This document shows positions 47,567 to 56,332 of a DNA stretch of 64,000 nt, one piece after another. The position numbers and the translations under genes are program-made. Positions within the stretch are counted from its first letter, which is position 1, and the number at the start of each line of letters is the position of its first letter. The DNA is from Paraburkholderia bannensis NBRC 103871. GTDB lineage: Bacteria; Pseudomonadota; Gammaproteobacteria; Burkholderiales; Burkholderiaceae. The notes under the pieces were generated by a model, which was not told where the DNA came from, ran no database searches, and worked only from the letters and a program-made list of their open reading frames with translations. The stretch lies in NCBI RefSeq assembly GCF_000685015.1, contig NZ_BAYA01000001.1, forward strand, positions 62,001 through 126,000. Reading direction: 5' to 3'.

Positions 47567-49135
47567 TTGAAAATATCCATTGCACAGCGACTGGCGCTGA
47601 CTTTGTGCCTCTCATTGGGCGCACTCGTCGTTACGTCCGCATTTTCTTTCTGGCATTTGCGCGGCGCCCAGCAGCGTTTCACCGATGTGCAGACCCACAT
47701 CCTGCCGGGCCTGATCAATCTCGATCAAACGCGGCAGGCCATGACCGATCTGCGCGTCGCGCTGTACCGGCATGCGCTGACGAGCGACCCGGCCACGAAA
47801 AGTGCCGCCGAGACCCGTATGCACGCCGCCGACGATAGCCTCGACACCTTGCTTGCCCAGTACGAGCGCGAAGACGTGCAGGGCGACCCCGAAGACGAGC
47901 GCCTCGCGCTCGCCGACCGCGCCAATATCGCGGCTTACCGGCAGGCGCGCGAAACATTTCTCGCGGCGTCGCGCGCGAACGATACCGCTGCCGCGTCGGC
48001 GATGCTGATTCGCGGCGACCTCGATGCCGCTTCGCAGGCCGTGCGCGCGGGGCTCGACAGACACGTCGCGTACAACGTCGACGCCAGCCGCAAGTCGCGC
48101 GAGGACGGCGACGGCGCGTACGCCCAGTCGCTCTGGTTCATGGCGGGCCTGACGGCGGCCGTACTGGCCGCGAGCGTGGCGCTGGCCGTGTCGCTGTTTC
48201 GCGTGGTCGATGGCGGCTTGCGCCGCACGCGCTCGGCGCTGGGCGATGTCAGCGAATCGCTCGACCTGACGCTGCGCGCGCCGGTGCCGCGCATGGACGA
48301 ACTCGGGCAGAGCGCGGCGGCCTTCAACCGGCTGATGGAGCGCATCGCCCAGGCGCTGGGGTCGGTGCACGCATCGAGTGAAGCGATCGCGACCACGACC
48401 AAAGAGATTGCGATGGGCAACACCGATCTGTCGGCGCGCACCGAGCAGCAGGCCGCCTCACTGGAGGAAACCGCGGCGAGCATGACGCAGCTCACGCACA
48501 CGGTGCAGCAAAGCGCGGGCAACGCGCGCGAAGCCAGCCTGCTTGCCAGCAAGGCCGCAGGCATGGCGGAGGTAGGCAACCGTGCGGTCGAAGACATGGT
48601 TCAGACCATCGGCCGCATTCACGAAAGCTCGAAGCGCATCGCCGATATCACGGGGATGATCGACAGCATCGCGTTCCAGACCAACATCCTCGCGTTGAAC
48701 GCGGCCGTGGAGGCGGCGCGCGCGGGCGAGCAGGGGCGCGGCTTCGCAGTGGTCGCGAGCGAGGTGCGCAACCTGGCGCAGCGCTCGTCGACGGCGGCAA
48801 GGGAGATCAAGAGCTTGATCGAAACGTCGGCGCAACTGGTCGATGCGGGCTCTCAGCAGGCCGCGGGCGTGGGCGTGACGATGGCGCAGGTGCGCGACGC
48901 GATCCAGCAGGTCTCGGCGTTCGTGGAGCAGATCGCGTCGGCGTCGTCCGAGCAAAGCGACGGCATCGAGCAGATCGACCAGGCGGTGCGCCAGATGGAC
49001 GCGGTCACCCAGCAGAACGCCGCGCTCGTCGAACAGGCGGCCGCTGCGGCGCTCTCGCTCGACGAGCAGGCCGTGAACCTGCGCCAGGCGGTCGCGGTGT
49101 TCCAGTTCGCGCGTGCGCGCCGTGGCGGAGCCTGA
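47567..49135 (+). CDS. Methyl-accepting chemotaxis protein
   Basis: A 522-residue chemoreceptor. Membrane segments lie at about 10-30 and 190-212, enclosing a four-helix-bundle-like periplasmic domain. HAMP follows, then the signalling hairpin with IDSIAFQTNILALNAAVEAA and EQGRGFAVVASEVRNLAQRS. It lacks the C-terminal NWETF-type pentapeptide that tethers CheR. The start appears to be TTG at 47567: it gives the basic N-terminus MKISIAQRLALTLCL, and no ATG fits. The 98-residue gene downstream overlaps neither stop nor start and is likely co-transcribed. Palindrome copy A is in its leader. Confidence 0.93.
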   Translation: MKISIAQRLALTLCLSLGALVVTSAFSFWHLRGAQQRFTDVQTHILPGLINLDQTRQAMTDLRVALYRHALTSDPATKSAAETRMHAADDSLDTLLAQYEREDVQGDPEDERLALADRANIAAYRQARETFLAASRANDTAAASAMLIRGDLDAASQAVRAGLDRHVAYNVDASRKSREDGDGAYAQSLWFMAGLTAAVLAASVALAVSLFRVVDGGLRRTRSALGDVSESLDLTLRAPVPRMDELGQSAAAFNRLMERIAQALGSVHASSEAIATTTKEIAMGNTDLSARTEQQAASLEETAASMTQLTHTVQQSAGNAREASLLASKAAGMAEVGNRAVEDMVQTIGRIHESSKRIADITGMIDSIAFQTNILALNAAVEAARAGEQGRGFAVVASEVRNLAQRSSTAAREIKSLIETSAQLVDAGSQQAAGVGVTMAQVRDAIQQVSAFVEQIASASSEQSDGIEQIDQAVRQMDAVTQQNAALVEQAAAAALSLDEQAVNLRQAVAVFQFARARRGGA

Positions 49136-49136
49136 G

Positions 49137-49433
49137 ATGGAAGAACGTCAGCCCACCTTGAAGGCGATCGCCGCGCAAACGGCAGAGGTCACCGCGCGTA
49201 TCTCTCGTCTTGCAGGACGCGCCGTGGTCATGCAGAAGTTCATCGAGCTGGCGATGCCCGCGCTAAGCCCGGTGCAAGCCGCAGAGATTCACCAGCAACT
49301 GCGCAAGACCCTCGAAGACGTGATGGCGCTGATGGACGATGCGCTGTTGCCGCCCGACTATCACACGGCCTTCCTCGACAAGACGAACGAACTGCTGCGC
49401 GAACTGGAGCGCAAGCTCAAGGCGGGAGCTTAA
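49137..49433 (+). CDS. Small helical hypothetical protein downstream of the chemoreceptor
   Basis: A 98-residue protein predicted almost wholly helical, with a likely coiled coil (TAEVTARISRLAGRAVVMQK, and FLDKTNELLRELERKLKAG at the end). The ATG at 49137 is one base after the chemoreceptor stop, with GGAG six bases upstream. No family recognised. The tight link suggests it acts with the receptor. Confidence 0.72.
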   Translation: MEERQPTLKAIAAQTAEVTARISRLAGRAVVMQKFIELAMPALSPVQAAEIHQQLRKTLEDVMALMDDALLPPDYHTAFLDKTNELLRELERKLKAGA

Positions 49434-49462
49434 GGGCTTGAGGGCCTAAGGCTGCGGCGGGC

Positions 49463-51325
49463 TCAGCGGCCCGTTTGCGTCGCGGTGTCGTGGCTCTGGC
49501 TCGCCAGCGCCTCGCCGAACACGAGCCGCACCGTCGATCCGGTGCCCGCCTGGCTCACGATATGGAACTGCGCGCCGATCATGCGCGCGCGCTCCTTCAT
49601 GCCCTGCACGCCGTAGGAGCCGCCGCGCGTCGCGAGCGCGACGTCGAAGCCCCAGCCGTTGTCGCGCACTTCGATCTCGAAGCGCTCAAGCGTGCGCAGG
49701 ATCACGTCCACGCGCGAGGCGCGCGCATGGCGGCTCACGTTGGTGAGCGCCTCCTGGACGATGCGGAACACGGCGGTTGCGCGATCGTCGCCCAGCACGG
49801 GTTCCGCGCCTTCGAGCCGGAACGTGCAGCGAATCCCGTTGTGTTTCGCGAAGTCCTGCACGAGCCATTCCAGCGCCGAGATCAGCCCGAAGTTCAGCGC
49901 CGCCGGGCGCAGATGGCTCGCGACGTTGCGCACGATGTCGATGGTTCGCTCGACGAGGTCGCCGATATCGTTGCATTTGGGCGTCCAGTCGCTGCCCTGG
50001 CTCAGGCGCATCTTCAGCAGCGAGACGTTGATCTTGATGGCGGTGAGCAACTGGCCCAGCTCGTCGTGGATCGTCATGGCGATCTGGCGGCGCTCTTCTT
50101 CGCGAATCGATTCCTGGTGCGCCGAAAGCTCGCGCAACTGCTCGCGCGAATCGCGCAGCGCGCGCTCGGTTCGCACGCGCTCACGCACTTCCTGCTCCAG
50201 CTGGTCGCGATGGCGCGTGAGGTCTTCCATCGCCTGCTTGCGCGAGGTGATGTCGGTGAGCTGGCCTTCCAGCGCGGGCAGGCTCGACGAATCGCAATAC
50301 GTGCCGCGCGCGTTCAGCAGGCACCAGAGCGTCGTGCCGTCGGCGCGTGCGAGCGCAATTTCCATCCCGGCGATCTCGCCGTTCAGGCCCACGAGTGCGA
50401 ACAGCTGCTCGACCTGGGCGGTGGAGAAGGGCGCTGCGGCAGCCGTCACCGCCGATCGTCCATGCGGCGTGAGCGAGGCGATGAGCGCCGCGACATTGGG
50501 AAAGCCGAACAGACGCGCCATCGCCGGATTGGCTTCCTGCAGCACGCCGTCGCGATCGAGTACGAAGATGCCTTCGAGCGCATTCTCGACGATGCTGCGG
50601 TACTTGCGCTCGCTTTCCTTGAGTGACGCAGTCGAGTCGTGCAGCCGCGCCGCCATCAGGTTCACGCGCGCGGCGAGGCGACCCAGTTCGGCGCTCGATT
50701 CGATCACGCAGCGGCTCTCCAGGTCGCCGCCCGCGATCCGGTCGACCATCTCTTCGAGTCGCCGGATCGGTTCGCGCACGAGATGGCGGATCAGCAGGAA
50801 CGTGACGATATAGACGACCAGCAGCGCCAGCGCGAGCGTGCAGAGCACCACGGCGCGCGCTGCCGAAAAGCCGCTTTCCGCCACGGCCCGCGTGAGCACG
50901 ACGCGCACCTCGCCGATACGCTCGCGCGGCGCGTCGCCCGGCGGCGTGAACTCGATCGGCCGCACGCGCACGACCTCTTCGCCGGGGCCTGGCGTGCTTG
51001 CATTACGCACATCGGCGAGCACGCCGTAATGGGTCGCAGTGACCGTGAGGCGCACGACTTCGGGATTCGGACTGAGCGTATTCAACTGCCGGTCGATGGC
51101 GTCTCGATCGACGTTCCACAGCGGTTGCGCGAGCGACTGGCCGAGCAGGTCGGCGATGCGGTTCGCGCGCTCGTCGAGTTCGACGATACGCCGCTCGCGC
51201 GTGTGCTGGAGCACGACCAGCGCGCAACTGCTGGCCACGAGCATGCCGAGCACCACGAGCGACAGCATCAACTGTGCATGCAAGGTGCGCGGAAAAGCGC
51301 GCCGCAACCGTGTTCGCCACATCAT
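49463..51325 (-). CDS. NarX/HisKA_3-type membrane sensor histidine kinase
   Basis: A 620-residue kinase. Membrane segments at about 18-38 and 170-195 enclose a periplasmic sensor domain. HAMP follows (LVREPIRRLEEMVDRI), then a PAS domain (about 245-375) and HisKA_3 with the phospho-acceptor His420 in MTIHDELGQLL. The HATPase has an N-box (ALTNVSRHA) and DNGWGFD. It starts within the stop of the binding-protein gene (ATGA overlap, start 51325), so both are translated together: a binding protein plus kinase sensing module. Its catalytic half closely resembles the kinase at 53284. No response regulator lies in its own operon. Confidence 0.93.
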   Translation of the reverse strand: MMWRTRLRRAFPRTLHAQLMLSLVVLGMLVASSCALVVLQHTRERRIVELDERANRIADLLGQSLAQPLWNVDRDAIDRQLNTLSPNPEVVRLTVTATHYGVLADVRNASTPGPGEEVVRVRPIEFTPPGDAPRERIGEVRVVLTRAVAESGFSAARAVVLCTLALALLVVYIVTFLLIRHLVREPIRRLEEMVDRIAGGDLESRCVIESSAELGRLAARVNLMAARLHDSTASLKESERKYRSIVENALEGIFVLDRDGVLQEANPAMARLFGFPNVAALIASLTPHGRSAVTAAAAPFSTAQVEQLFALVGLNGEIAGMEIALARADGTTLWCLLNARGTYCDSSSLPALEGQLTDITSRKQAMEDLTRHRDQLEQEVRERVRTERALRDSREQLRELSAHQESIREEERRQIAMTIHDELGQLLTAIKINVSLLKMRLSQGSDWTPKCNDIGDLVERTIDIVRNVASHLRPAALNFGLISALEWLVQDFAKHNGIRCTFRLEGAEPVLGDDRATAVFRIVQEALTNVSRHARASRVDVILRTLERFEIEVRDNGWGFDVALATRGGSYGVQGMKERARMIGAQFHIVSQAGTGSTVRLVFGEALASQSHDTATQTGR

Positions 51326-52452
51326 GCGATCCTTGCGGCAGTGTTCAGCATGGGCTGGAGGTTGAAGTCGTAGGCGCCGCCGTGCTGAAGGCGCGCGAGG
51401 CGCGAAAAAGCGCTGAAATCCGGGGCTTCGCGACGCTCGAACACGATCTCGTAGTAGCGCGCCGCGTCCTTGTCGTGCAGCACCTTCAGGTAGTCGAGGC
51501 GCTGGCGCACGCCGCCTGCCTGCGCGAAATCCGCGCCGTGATGATAGTCGTGCAGCAGCACCATCGCGCACGCACCGATGAACTGGTCGCCCGCGACGAT
51601 GGCCGCCATATCGCCGCGCATCACCGACTCCACCGCTTCAGGCAGCGCGCCGAACCCGCCCACGATCACGTTCGAATGCCGCTCGCGCACGGCGCTCAGC
51701 GCCCCGAGCGTCATCGAATCGTTGGCAGCCCAAAGGATATTGGCGTCCGGGTAGCGCGCGAGCAGCACGAGGGCCTTGTCGCGCCCGTCGGCGTAGCTCC
51801 AGTCGCCGTAGACGAGCTGGCAGGTGTGATCCTGGGCGCGGCGGGCGAGCGCCGCCTGTGCGCCGCTGGCGCGCTCGTGCGAGACCGGCGTGGCAGGATC
51901 GCCGGTAATGCCGAGCACGCGCGCGGGCGCGTCGCCATGGCGTTGCACGAGATCGTCCATGAGGCGGGCGCTGCCGCGCTGCGCATCGGCGGTCACCGTG
52001 CCGATCCAGTTGGCGATCGCGCCGCGCTCGTTGCCCGTCACGGCGCGTTGCGCATCGGTCAGGTCGTTGTGGATCAGCAGCACCCTGGCCGGCGAGCGCG
52101 CGAGTGTGCGCAGCATCGAGGTCGCGGTCATCTTCTCGTTGACGATGACGACGTAGTCGGGCGCCACGCGGCGCGCGACGATCGACTCGGCCTGGCGCAG
52201 CATCAGCAGGTGGTCGCGCTCCGCGTAAAGGACTTCGAGCTCCATGCCGAAGCGCTGCGCCGTCGCCGCCATGAAGCGCGATACGTACTGCCAGTGCGGG
52301 CCGCTGCTGCCTTGCTCGCTTTCGCCGGGGTTCAGGAACACGACACGGGCCGCGGGACGGCTGGGCGGCATGGCCCAGGGCGCGGACGCCGCGACCAGAC
52401 CCGCGCCCGCCGCAAGGCAGCGAGCCAGCATCTGTCTTCTGTTCATTGCCAT
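51322..52452 (-). CDS. Periplasmic sugar-type substrate-binding protein (sensor partner)
   Basis: A 376-residue type I periplasmic binding protein with a twin-arginine-like signal (NRRQMLARCLAAGAGLVAAS). The mature part has VVFLNPGESEQGSSGPHW, the Peripla_BP hinge blocks VVIVNEKMTATSM and LGITGDPATPVSHERASG, and ILWAANDSMTLGALSAV. No permease or ATPase gene accompanies it, so it is unlikely to serve an ABC transporter. It overlaps the kinase start by four bases and probably presents its ligand to the kinase periplasmic domain, as in LuxPQ or TorT-TorS. Starts at 52482 or 52497 are also possible. Confidence 0.88.
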   Translation of the reverse strand: MAMNRRQMLARCLAAGAGLVAASAPWAMPPSRPAARVVFLNPGESEQGSSGPHWQYVSRFMAATAQRFGMELEVLYAERDHLLMLRQAESIVARRVAPDYVVIVNEKMTATSMLRTLARSPARVLLIHNDLTDAQRAVTGNERGAIANWIGTVTADAQRGSARLMDDLVQRHGDAPARVLGITGDPATPVSHERASGAQAALARRAQDHTCQLVYGDWSYADGRDKALVLLARYPDANILWAANDSMTLGALSAVRERHSNVIVGGFGALPEAVESVMRGDMAAIVAGDQFIGACAMVLLHDYHHGADFAQAGGVRQRLDYLKVLHDKDAARYYEIVFERREAPDFSAFSRLARLQHGGAYDFNLQPMLNTAARIA

Positions 52453-52838
52453 GTTCGGGCGAACCGGTTCGTCCATTTGCATTGCCCGCCGTCGCACCGT
52501 CGATTACGTCGATTAGTCGCGCAGCATACCGCGACGCAATTTTGCACACAATGCGCATAGACCTGAAGGTCGCTACGATTTAGCTTCGTCGGACACGGCA
52601 ATAAATAGAAAGAATCGACGCATGCCGTGGCCTGCCAATCAGTGCCGGAACGCTTGAGCGCAAGGAAGCGAACTGCGCGAGAAGAGGGCGCACCGGCAAC
52701 ACGTCGTTAAGGATTTCCTGACGCGTAATTCAGGAAGCGTCACCCTCGTTTGCAGTCGGGGATGACTGTACTCGCGCACGGTGACGCGCCATATTCCGGT
52801 GTATGAACGGCGGGGCCGCAAAGCAATGAGGCAGCGTG
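52453..52838. other. Divergent intergenic region with palindrome copy B
   Basis: About 385 bases between the binding protein (minus) and a small gene (plus). It holds copy B of the palindrome at 52707-52724, followed by a second half-site TTCAGGAA at 52729-52736. No gene is seen. The half nearest the binding protein has no recognisable operator. Confidence 0.6.
52707..52724. promoter_or_regulatory. Palindromic AGGAWWTCCTGA element, copy B
   Basis: TTAAGGATTTCCTGACGC, with its core ending 118 bases before the start of the 102-residue gene at 52839. An additional inverted half TTCAGGAA lies just downstream (52729-52736). Confidence 0.65.
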
Positions 52839-53147
52839 ATGACTTTATCGATGCAGGACCGCAAGGCGCAGATCGAAGAGGCGGACACGCTCTGCCTGCG
52901 GCTGTTTGATACGTGGTGCGAAACACGCAGCCAGACGCCGCTGGCGTACCTGATGCACTGCTGGCCGCTGCGCAATACCGGCGTGGATCGGCTGATACGT
53001 CTGCAGGAAACGCTGAAGGACTTGCGCGCTTACCACGAGGATCAACTGGATTCGCGGGCGCTGTCGATGCTTGACGCGCTGTTTGCCTGTCTCGATGCCG
53101 TGATCGACCGCACGCAAACGCCGGTTGCGCTGCGCCTGGCCGGTTGA
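52839..53147 (+). CDS. Small hypothetical protein between the two kinase operons
   Basis: A 102-residue helical, slightly acidic protein: MTLSMQDRKAQIEEADTLCL, then TPLAYLMHCWPLRNTGVDRL and SMLDALFACLDAVIDRTQ. No family recognised. A GTG three bases earlier is an alternative start. It is 136 bases before the second kinase. Its leader holds palindrome copy B. Confidence 0.68.
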   Translation: MTLSMQDRKAQIEEADTLCLRLFDTWCETRSQTPLAYLMHCWPLRNTGVDRLIRLQETLKDLRAYHEDQLDSRALSMLDALFACLDAVIDRTQTPVALRLAG

Positions 53148-53283
53148 CCGTCGGGCAGGGCGGGCGCTGACTCGCTGCCTTGTCCGATCATTGGCCCGCC
53201 GAAACTGGCCAACCTGTTGCCCGCCGCGCGGCGTGGCGACGAGCGCGTAATACGACAACCAACAATGGCGGGCACTCACGCGC

Positions 53284-54717
53284 ATGACCCATACACTTCC
53301 GCGCACGATTGTGCTCGGCGGCGGCAGTTCCGCCGATTTTTCCGCGATTACAGAAGCGCTTACACAACCGGGCGTGCGGCTGCTGATCGCGCGCGACGAT
53401 GCGCAGGTATTGGCGCTTTCGCGCGCGGCGCTGCCCGACCTGATCCTGCTCGACGCGGGCGAGGCGCACGACTCGCTCGCCCTGTGCCGCGAGCTGAAAA
53501 GCGACGTGCTCGCACGCGACATTCCGGTCATCCTCGTTCTCTCATCGGGCGCGCATGAAACGCTGCGCGCGGGCTATGCGGCAGGCGCCGCCGACCACGT
53601 GCTCAAGCCCCTATGCGTCGAAGAGCTGACGGCGCGCGTGCACACCCAAATGGCGCTAAGCGCGCTGCGGCGCGAGCACGTTGCCCAGCACGCGAAACCG
53701 TCCATCGACGAATCCAGTCCGGTCGCGCTGTGCGTGACCGCCATGCCGGGCGGCGAACTGCTATACGCCAATGCGCCGCTGCGCCAGTTGCTGCGGATCG
53801 ACGAGGGGGCGAGCACCCACGTCAATATCGTCGAGTTCTACGTCGATCGCGCCGTGCGGGAGCAATTGATCCGGCACCTCACGTCGGAGGGCAAGCTGCT
53901 CGGCGCCGAAGTCGAAATGCGGCGGCGCGACGGCACGCGGTTCTGGGCGCTGGCGAACGCGCGCATCGCCACCTATGAGGACGTGCCCGCCGCCTATGTC
54001 GGCCTTTGCGATATTTCCGGGCGCAAGCGCATCGAGCAGGATCTTGAGCGCTCGCGCGACCAGCAACGCGAATTGCTCGGCTATTTCGACTGCGCGGGCG
54101 AGGACGAGCGCAAGCGCAGCGCGTTCCAGATCCAGGATGAAGTCGGACAGCTGCTCACGGCGCTGAAGATGGACGTCTCGCTGTTGCGCATGCGCCTGAG
54201 CGACGATCGCGATGCCATCAGCAAGACCGAGGACATGCGCGCGCTGGTCGAAAGCTCGATCCGCATGGTGCGGAGCGTGGCGAGTCACCTGCGGCCTGCT
54301 GCGCTAAACTTCGGCATCGTTTCCGCGCTCGAATGGCTCGCTGAGGATTTCAGCCGCCGCCACGGCGTTGCCTGCGACTTGCAGGTCGAAGGCAACGAAC
54401 CGGTCTTGTCCGACATGCGCGCGACGGCGCTCTACCGGATCGTCGAGTCCGCGCTGGACAACGTGGCGCGCCATGCGAGCGCGCAGCACGTGCAGATGCA
54501 GCTTGCGAGCGGCGGCGAAACGCTGGCGCTTCGCGTGCACGACGATGGACGCGGTTTCGACCCGTCGGCCGCAACGGCGAATCACGCTTACGGATTGCTC
54601 GGCATGACGGAGCGCGCGCGGCTGATCGACGGCAGCTTGCAGATCGACAGCCGGCCGGGCGAGGGCACCACCATTTCGATCCACATTCCGCTCGACGAGG
54701 GCAGCACGCTCACATGA
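53284..54717 (+). CDS. Cytoplasmic receiver-PAS-HisKA_3 kinase lacking the phospho-acceptor histidine
   Basis: A 477-residue soluble protein. Residues 8-125 form a receiver-like domain with phospho-site Asp57 (LILLDAG) and the VLKP lysine, but the usual acidic pair near the N-terminus is replaced by GGGSSAD. A PAS domain (about 140-265) follows. In the HisKA_3 helix the expected IHDELGQ reads IQDEVGQ, so Gln284 replaces the phosphorylated histidine. The ATP domain looks intact (N-box ALDNVARHA, DDGRGFD, GLLGMTERA). It is a paralogue of the kinase at 49463, whose motif is intact. It overlaps the response-regulator gene by four bases. I infer a regulatory pseudokinase or a partner that phosphorylates in trans. 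Confidence 0.9.
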   Translation: MTHTLPRTIVLGGGSSADFSAITEALTQPGVRLLIARDDAQVLALSRAALPDLILLDAGEAHDSLALCRELKSDVLARDIPVILVLSSGAHETLRAGYAAGAADHVLKPLCVEELTARVHTQMALSALRREHVAQHAKPSIDESSPVALCVTAMPGGELLYANAPLRQLLRIDEGASTHVNIVEFYVDRAVREQLIRHLTSEGKLLGAEVEMRRRDGTRFWALANARIATYEDVPAAYVGLCDISGRKRIEQDLERSRDQQRELLGYFDCAGEDERKRSAFQIQDEVGQLLTALKMDVSLLRMRLSDDRDAISKTEDMRALVESSIRMVRSVASHLRPAALNFGIVSALEWLAEDFSRRHGVACDLQVEGNEPVLSDMRATALYRIVESALDNVARHASAQHVQMQLASGGETLALRVHDDGRGFDPSAATANHAYGLLGMTERARLIDGSLQIDSRPGEGTTISIHIPLDEGSTLT

Positions 54718-55346
54718 TCAGGATTCTCATTGCGGACGACCACGCCATCGTGCGTGGCGGGCTCAAGCAGATCATCGCGACGACGCACGACATGGTTGTC
54801 ACGGCGGAGGCCGCCCAGGGCTCGGAAGTCGTGGACAAGCTGCGCAGTTGCGAAATCGATCTGTTGCTGCTCGACATGACAATGCCGGGCATTAGCGGCG
54901 TCGACCTGATCCGCCGCGTGCGCGCCGACCGGCCCGCGTTGCCCGTACTGGTGCTGAGCATCCACAACGAAGCGCAAGTGGCCTCGCGCGCCTTGCGTGC
55001 GGGCGCGACGGGCTACGTGACCAAGGACAGCGATCCCGACGTGCTGCTGGCCGCGATCCGCAAGCTTGCGGAAGGCGGGCGGTTTATCGACCCGAAGCTG
55101 GTCGATGCGCTGGTGTTCGAGAAACACGCGGGCGACGAGCCGCCGCACGAAGTGCTCTCCGACCGCGAGTTCCAGGTGCTGCAAATGCTGGCCGCGGGCC
55201 GCAGCATCAACGATATCGCCGACGCCTGCGCCCTGAGCGCCAAGACGATCAGCACGCACAAGATGCGGCTCATGCAGAAGCTCGGCCTGACCAATAACGC
55301 CGAAGTGATCCGCTATGCCATTCGCCATGGGCTGATTGCGGAGTAG
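54714..55346 (+). CDS. NarL/RcsB-type response regulator
   Basis: A 210-residue regulator. The receiver has the acid pair Asp8/Asp9, phospho-site Asp54 (LLLLDMTMPG) and a conserved lysine in GYVTKDSDPD. A LuxR-type HTH covers about 145-205 (LSDREFQVLQMLAAG, INDIADACALSAKTISTHK). KTISTHK in the recognition helix is typical of the BvgA/RcsB subgroup, whose sites are AGGAnnnTCCT-like. It is coupled to the pseudokinase by a four-base overlap and is the only separate response regulator in the window, so it is the likely target of both kinases. Confidence 0.95.
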   Translation: MIRILIADDHAIVRGGLKQIIATTHDMVVTAEAAQGSEVVDKLRSCEIDLLLLDMTMPGISGVDLIRRVRADRPALPVLVLSIHNEAQVASRALRAGATGYVTKDSDPDVLLAAIRKLAEGGRFIDPKLVDALVFEKHAGDEPPHEVLSDREFQVLQMLAAGRSINDIADACALSAKTISTHKMRLMQKLGLTNNAEVIRYAIRHGLIAE

Positions 55347-55382
55347 ACTGCCTGGTACGGTGTCGACACGAACCGTGCGCGG

Positions 55383-55400
55383 TGAAGGAAATCCTGACGC
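55383..55400. promoter_or_regulatory. Palindromic AGGAWWTCCTGA element, copy C
   Basis: TGAAGGAAATCCTGACGC, with its core ending 107 bases before the start of the small gene at 55504 and 40 bases after the response-regulator stop. Confidence 0.65.
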
Positions 55401-55503
55401 CTTAACCAGAATTTTCTGCGGGAACTATCCGCTGCCGCCGATGGAGACAAACCTGACGCCTGCCTACGATGCTTGCAACGGCACGCACGGCGGGAGATCA
55501 GGG

Positions 55504-55764
55504 ATGATGGTGCAGCAGTCGCTTCGAACGGCAGTCGGCAAATGGCTGGATCCGAAAGAAGGCCACACGGTGCGTGTCCTGGCCGTGCAGCGCGGTGAGT
55601 TGGGCAGGATCGTGAGTGTGTGCGTCGAGATTGACGGTGTCATCGGCGCACAGGGTCGTGGCCCGCATGCGCTGTTCTTCTTTCGACATGCCGATCGCAT
55701 ATGGCGGGTGTTCCCACCGGAACGGGCACGGCCTGCCATGCGTGTCGACCGCCTGGAGACGTGA
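55504..55764 (+). CDS. Small hypothetical protein downstream of the response regulator
   Basis: An 86-residue protein: SLRTAVGKWLDPKEGHTVRV, then EIDGVIGAQGRGPHALFFFR. It looks like a small beta-rich domain; family not recognised. GGGAG lies seven bases before the ATG at 55504; the second ATG (55507) is also possible. Palindrome copy C is in its leader. Confidence 0.7.
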   Translation: MMVQQSLRTAVGKWLDPKEGHTVRVLAVQRGELGRIVSVCVEIDGVIGAQGRGPHALFFFRHADRIWRVFPPERARPAMRVDRLET

Positions 55765-55861
55765 GCGGCGCAGTCGTCCTGATGCAGACGGAGTTCACAG
55801 CAGGAATTCGCGGCAGGAGTTCGCAGTAGGGACACGATCAACACCACACAAGGAGCGACCC

Positions 55862-56092
55862 ATGCGAGTCGAGCAAGCCGAGGCAGCGCAGGAAGGTCAG
55901 GAGGTCTTGTCGGTGTATGAAACCGAATTGCGGGCGTGGATGAGCCAGTGGTTCGACCAGGCCATCTCGCGGGGCTTCGTGCGCCCGCCATTCATGCTGG
56001 ATGACGCGAAGGCGCAGCGTCTCGAAGGTCTGTTTATTGCCGGGCTCACGCCTGGCGAAGGCGCGCAGGCGTTTTTCTGCACGGCGCATTGA
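55862..56092 (+). CDS. Small hypothetical protein
   Basis: A 76-residue acidic helical protein: VLSVYETELRAWMSQWFDQA, ISRGFVRPPFMLDDAKAQRL and GLTPGEGAQAFFCTAH at the end. A strong AAGGAG precedes the ATG at 55862. It lies 97 bases after the previous small gene and may share its transcript, which would end at the hairpin at 56142. Confidence 0.7.
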   Translation: MRVEQAEAAQEGQEVLSVYETELRAWMSQWFDQAISRGFVRPPFMLDDAKAQRLEGLFIAGLTPGEGAQAFFCTAH

Positions 56093-56141
56093 GGCACGTT
56101 CAAGAGCCGTTCAAGAGCCATTTAACCGCTGTCTATGGAAA

Positions 56142-56173
56142 ATGGCCGGCAAGCTTGGGGGCTTGCCGGCCAT
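56142..56173 (+). terminator. Hairpin terminator after the small-protein genes
   Basis: A perfect 13-bp stem (ATGGCCGGCAAGC / GCTTGCCGGCCAT) with a TTGGGG loop, 49 bases after the stop at 56092. The following T run is short (TTGT). Confidence 0.72.
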
Positions 56174-56332
56174 TTGTCGCGGCATAAAAAGGTCGCAACA
56201 ACTGGCGCGACGTGAAGAGCTCCAGCATCGGGCTGAGCTGGAACCTGAGAGCGGGATCACAACGCTGATTTCGTGTGAGGTATCGTAGCGCGCGAGTTGC
56301 GATGCGCCAGATAGGCGCTGGATGATTTTGGG

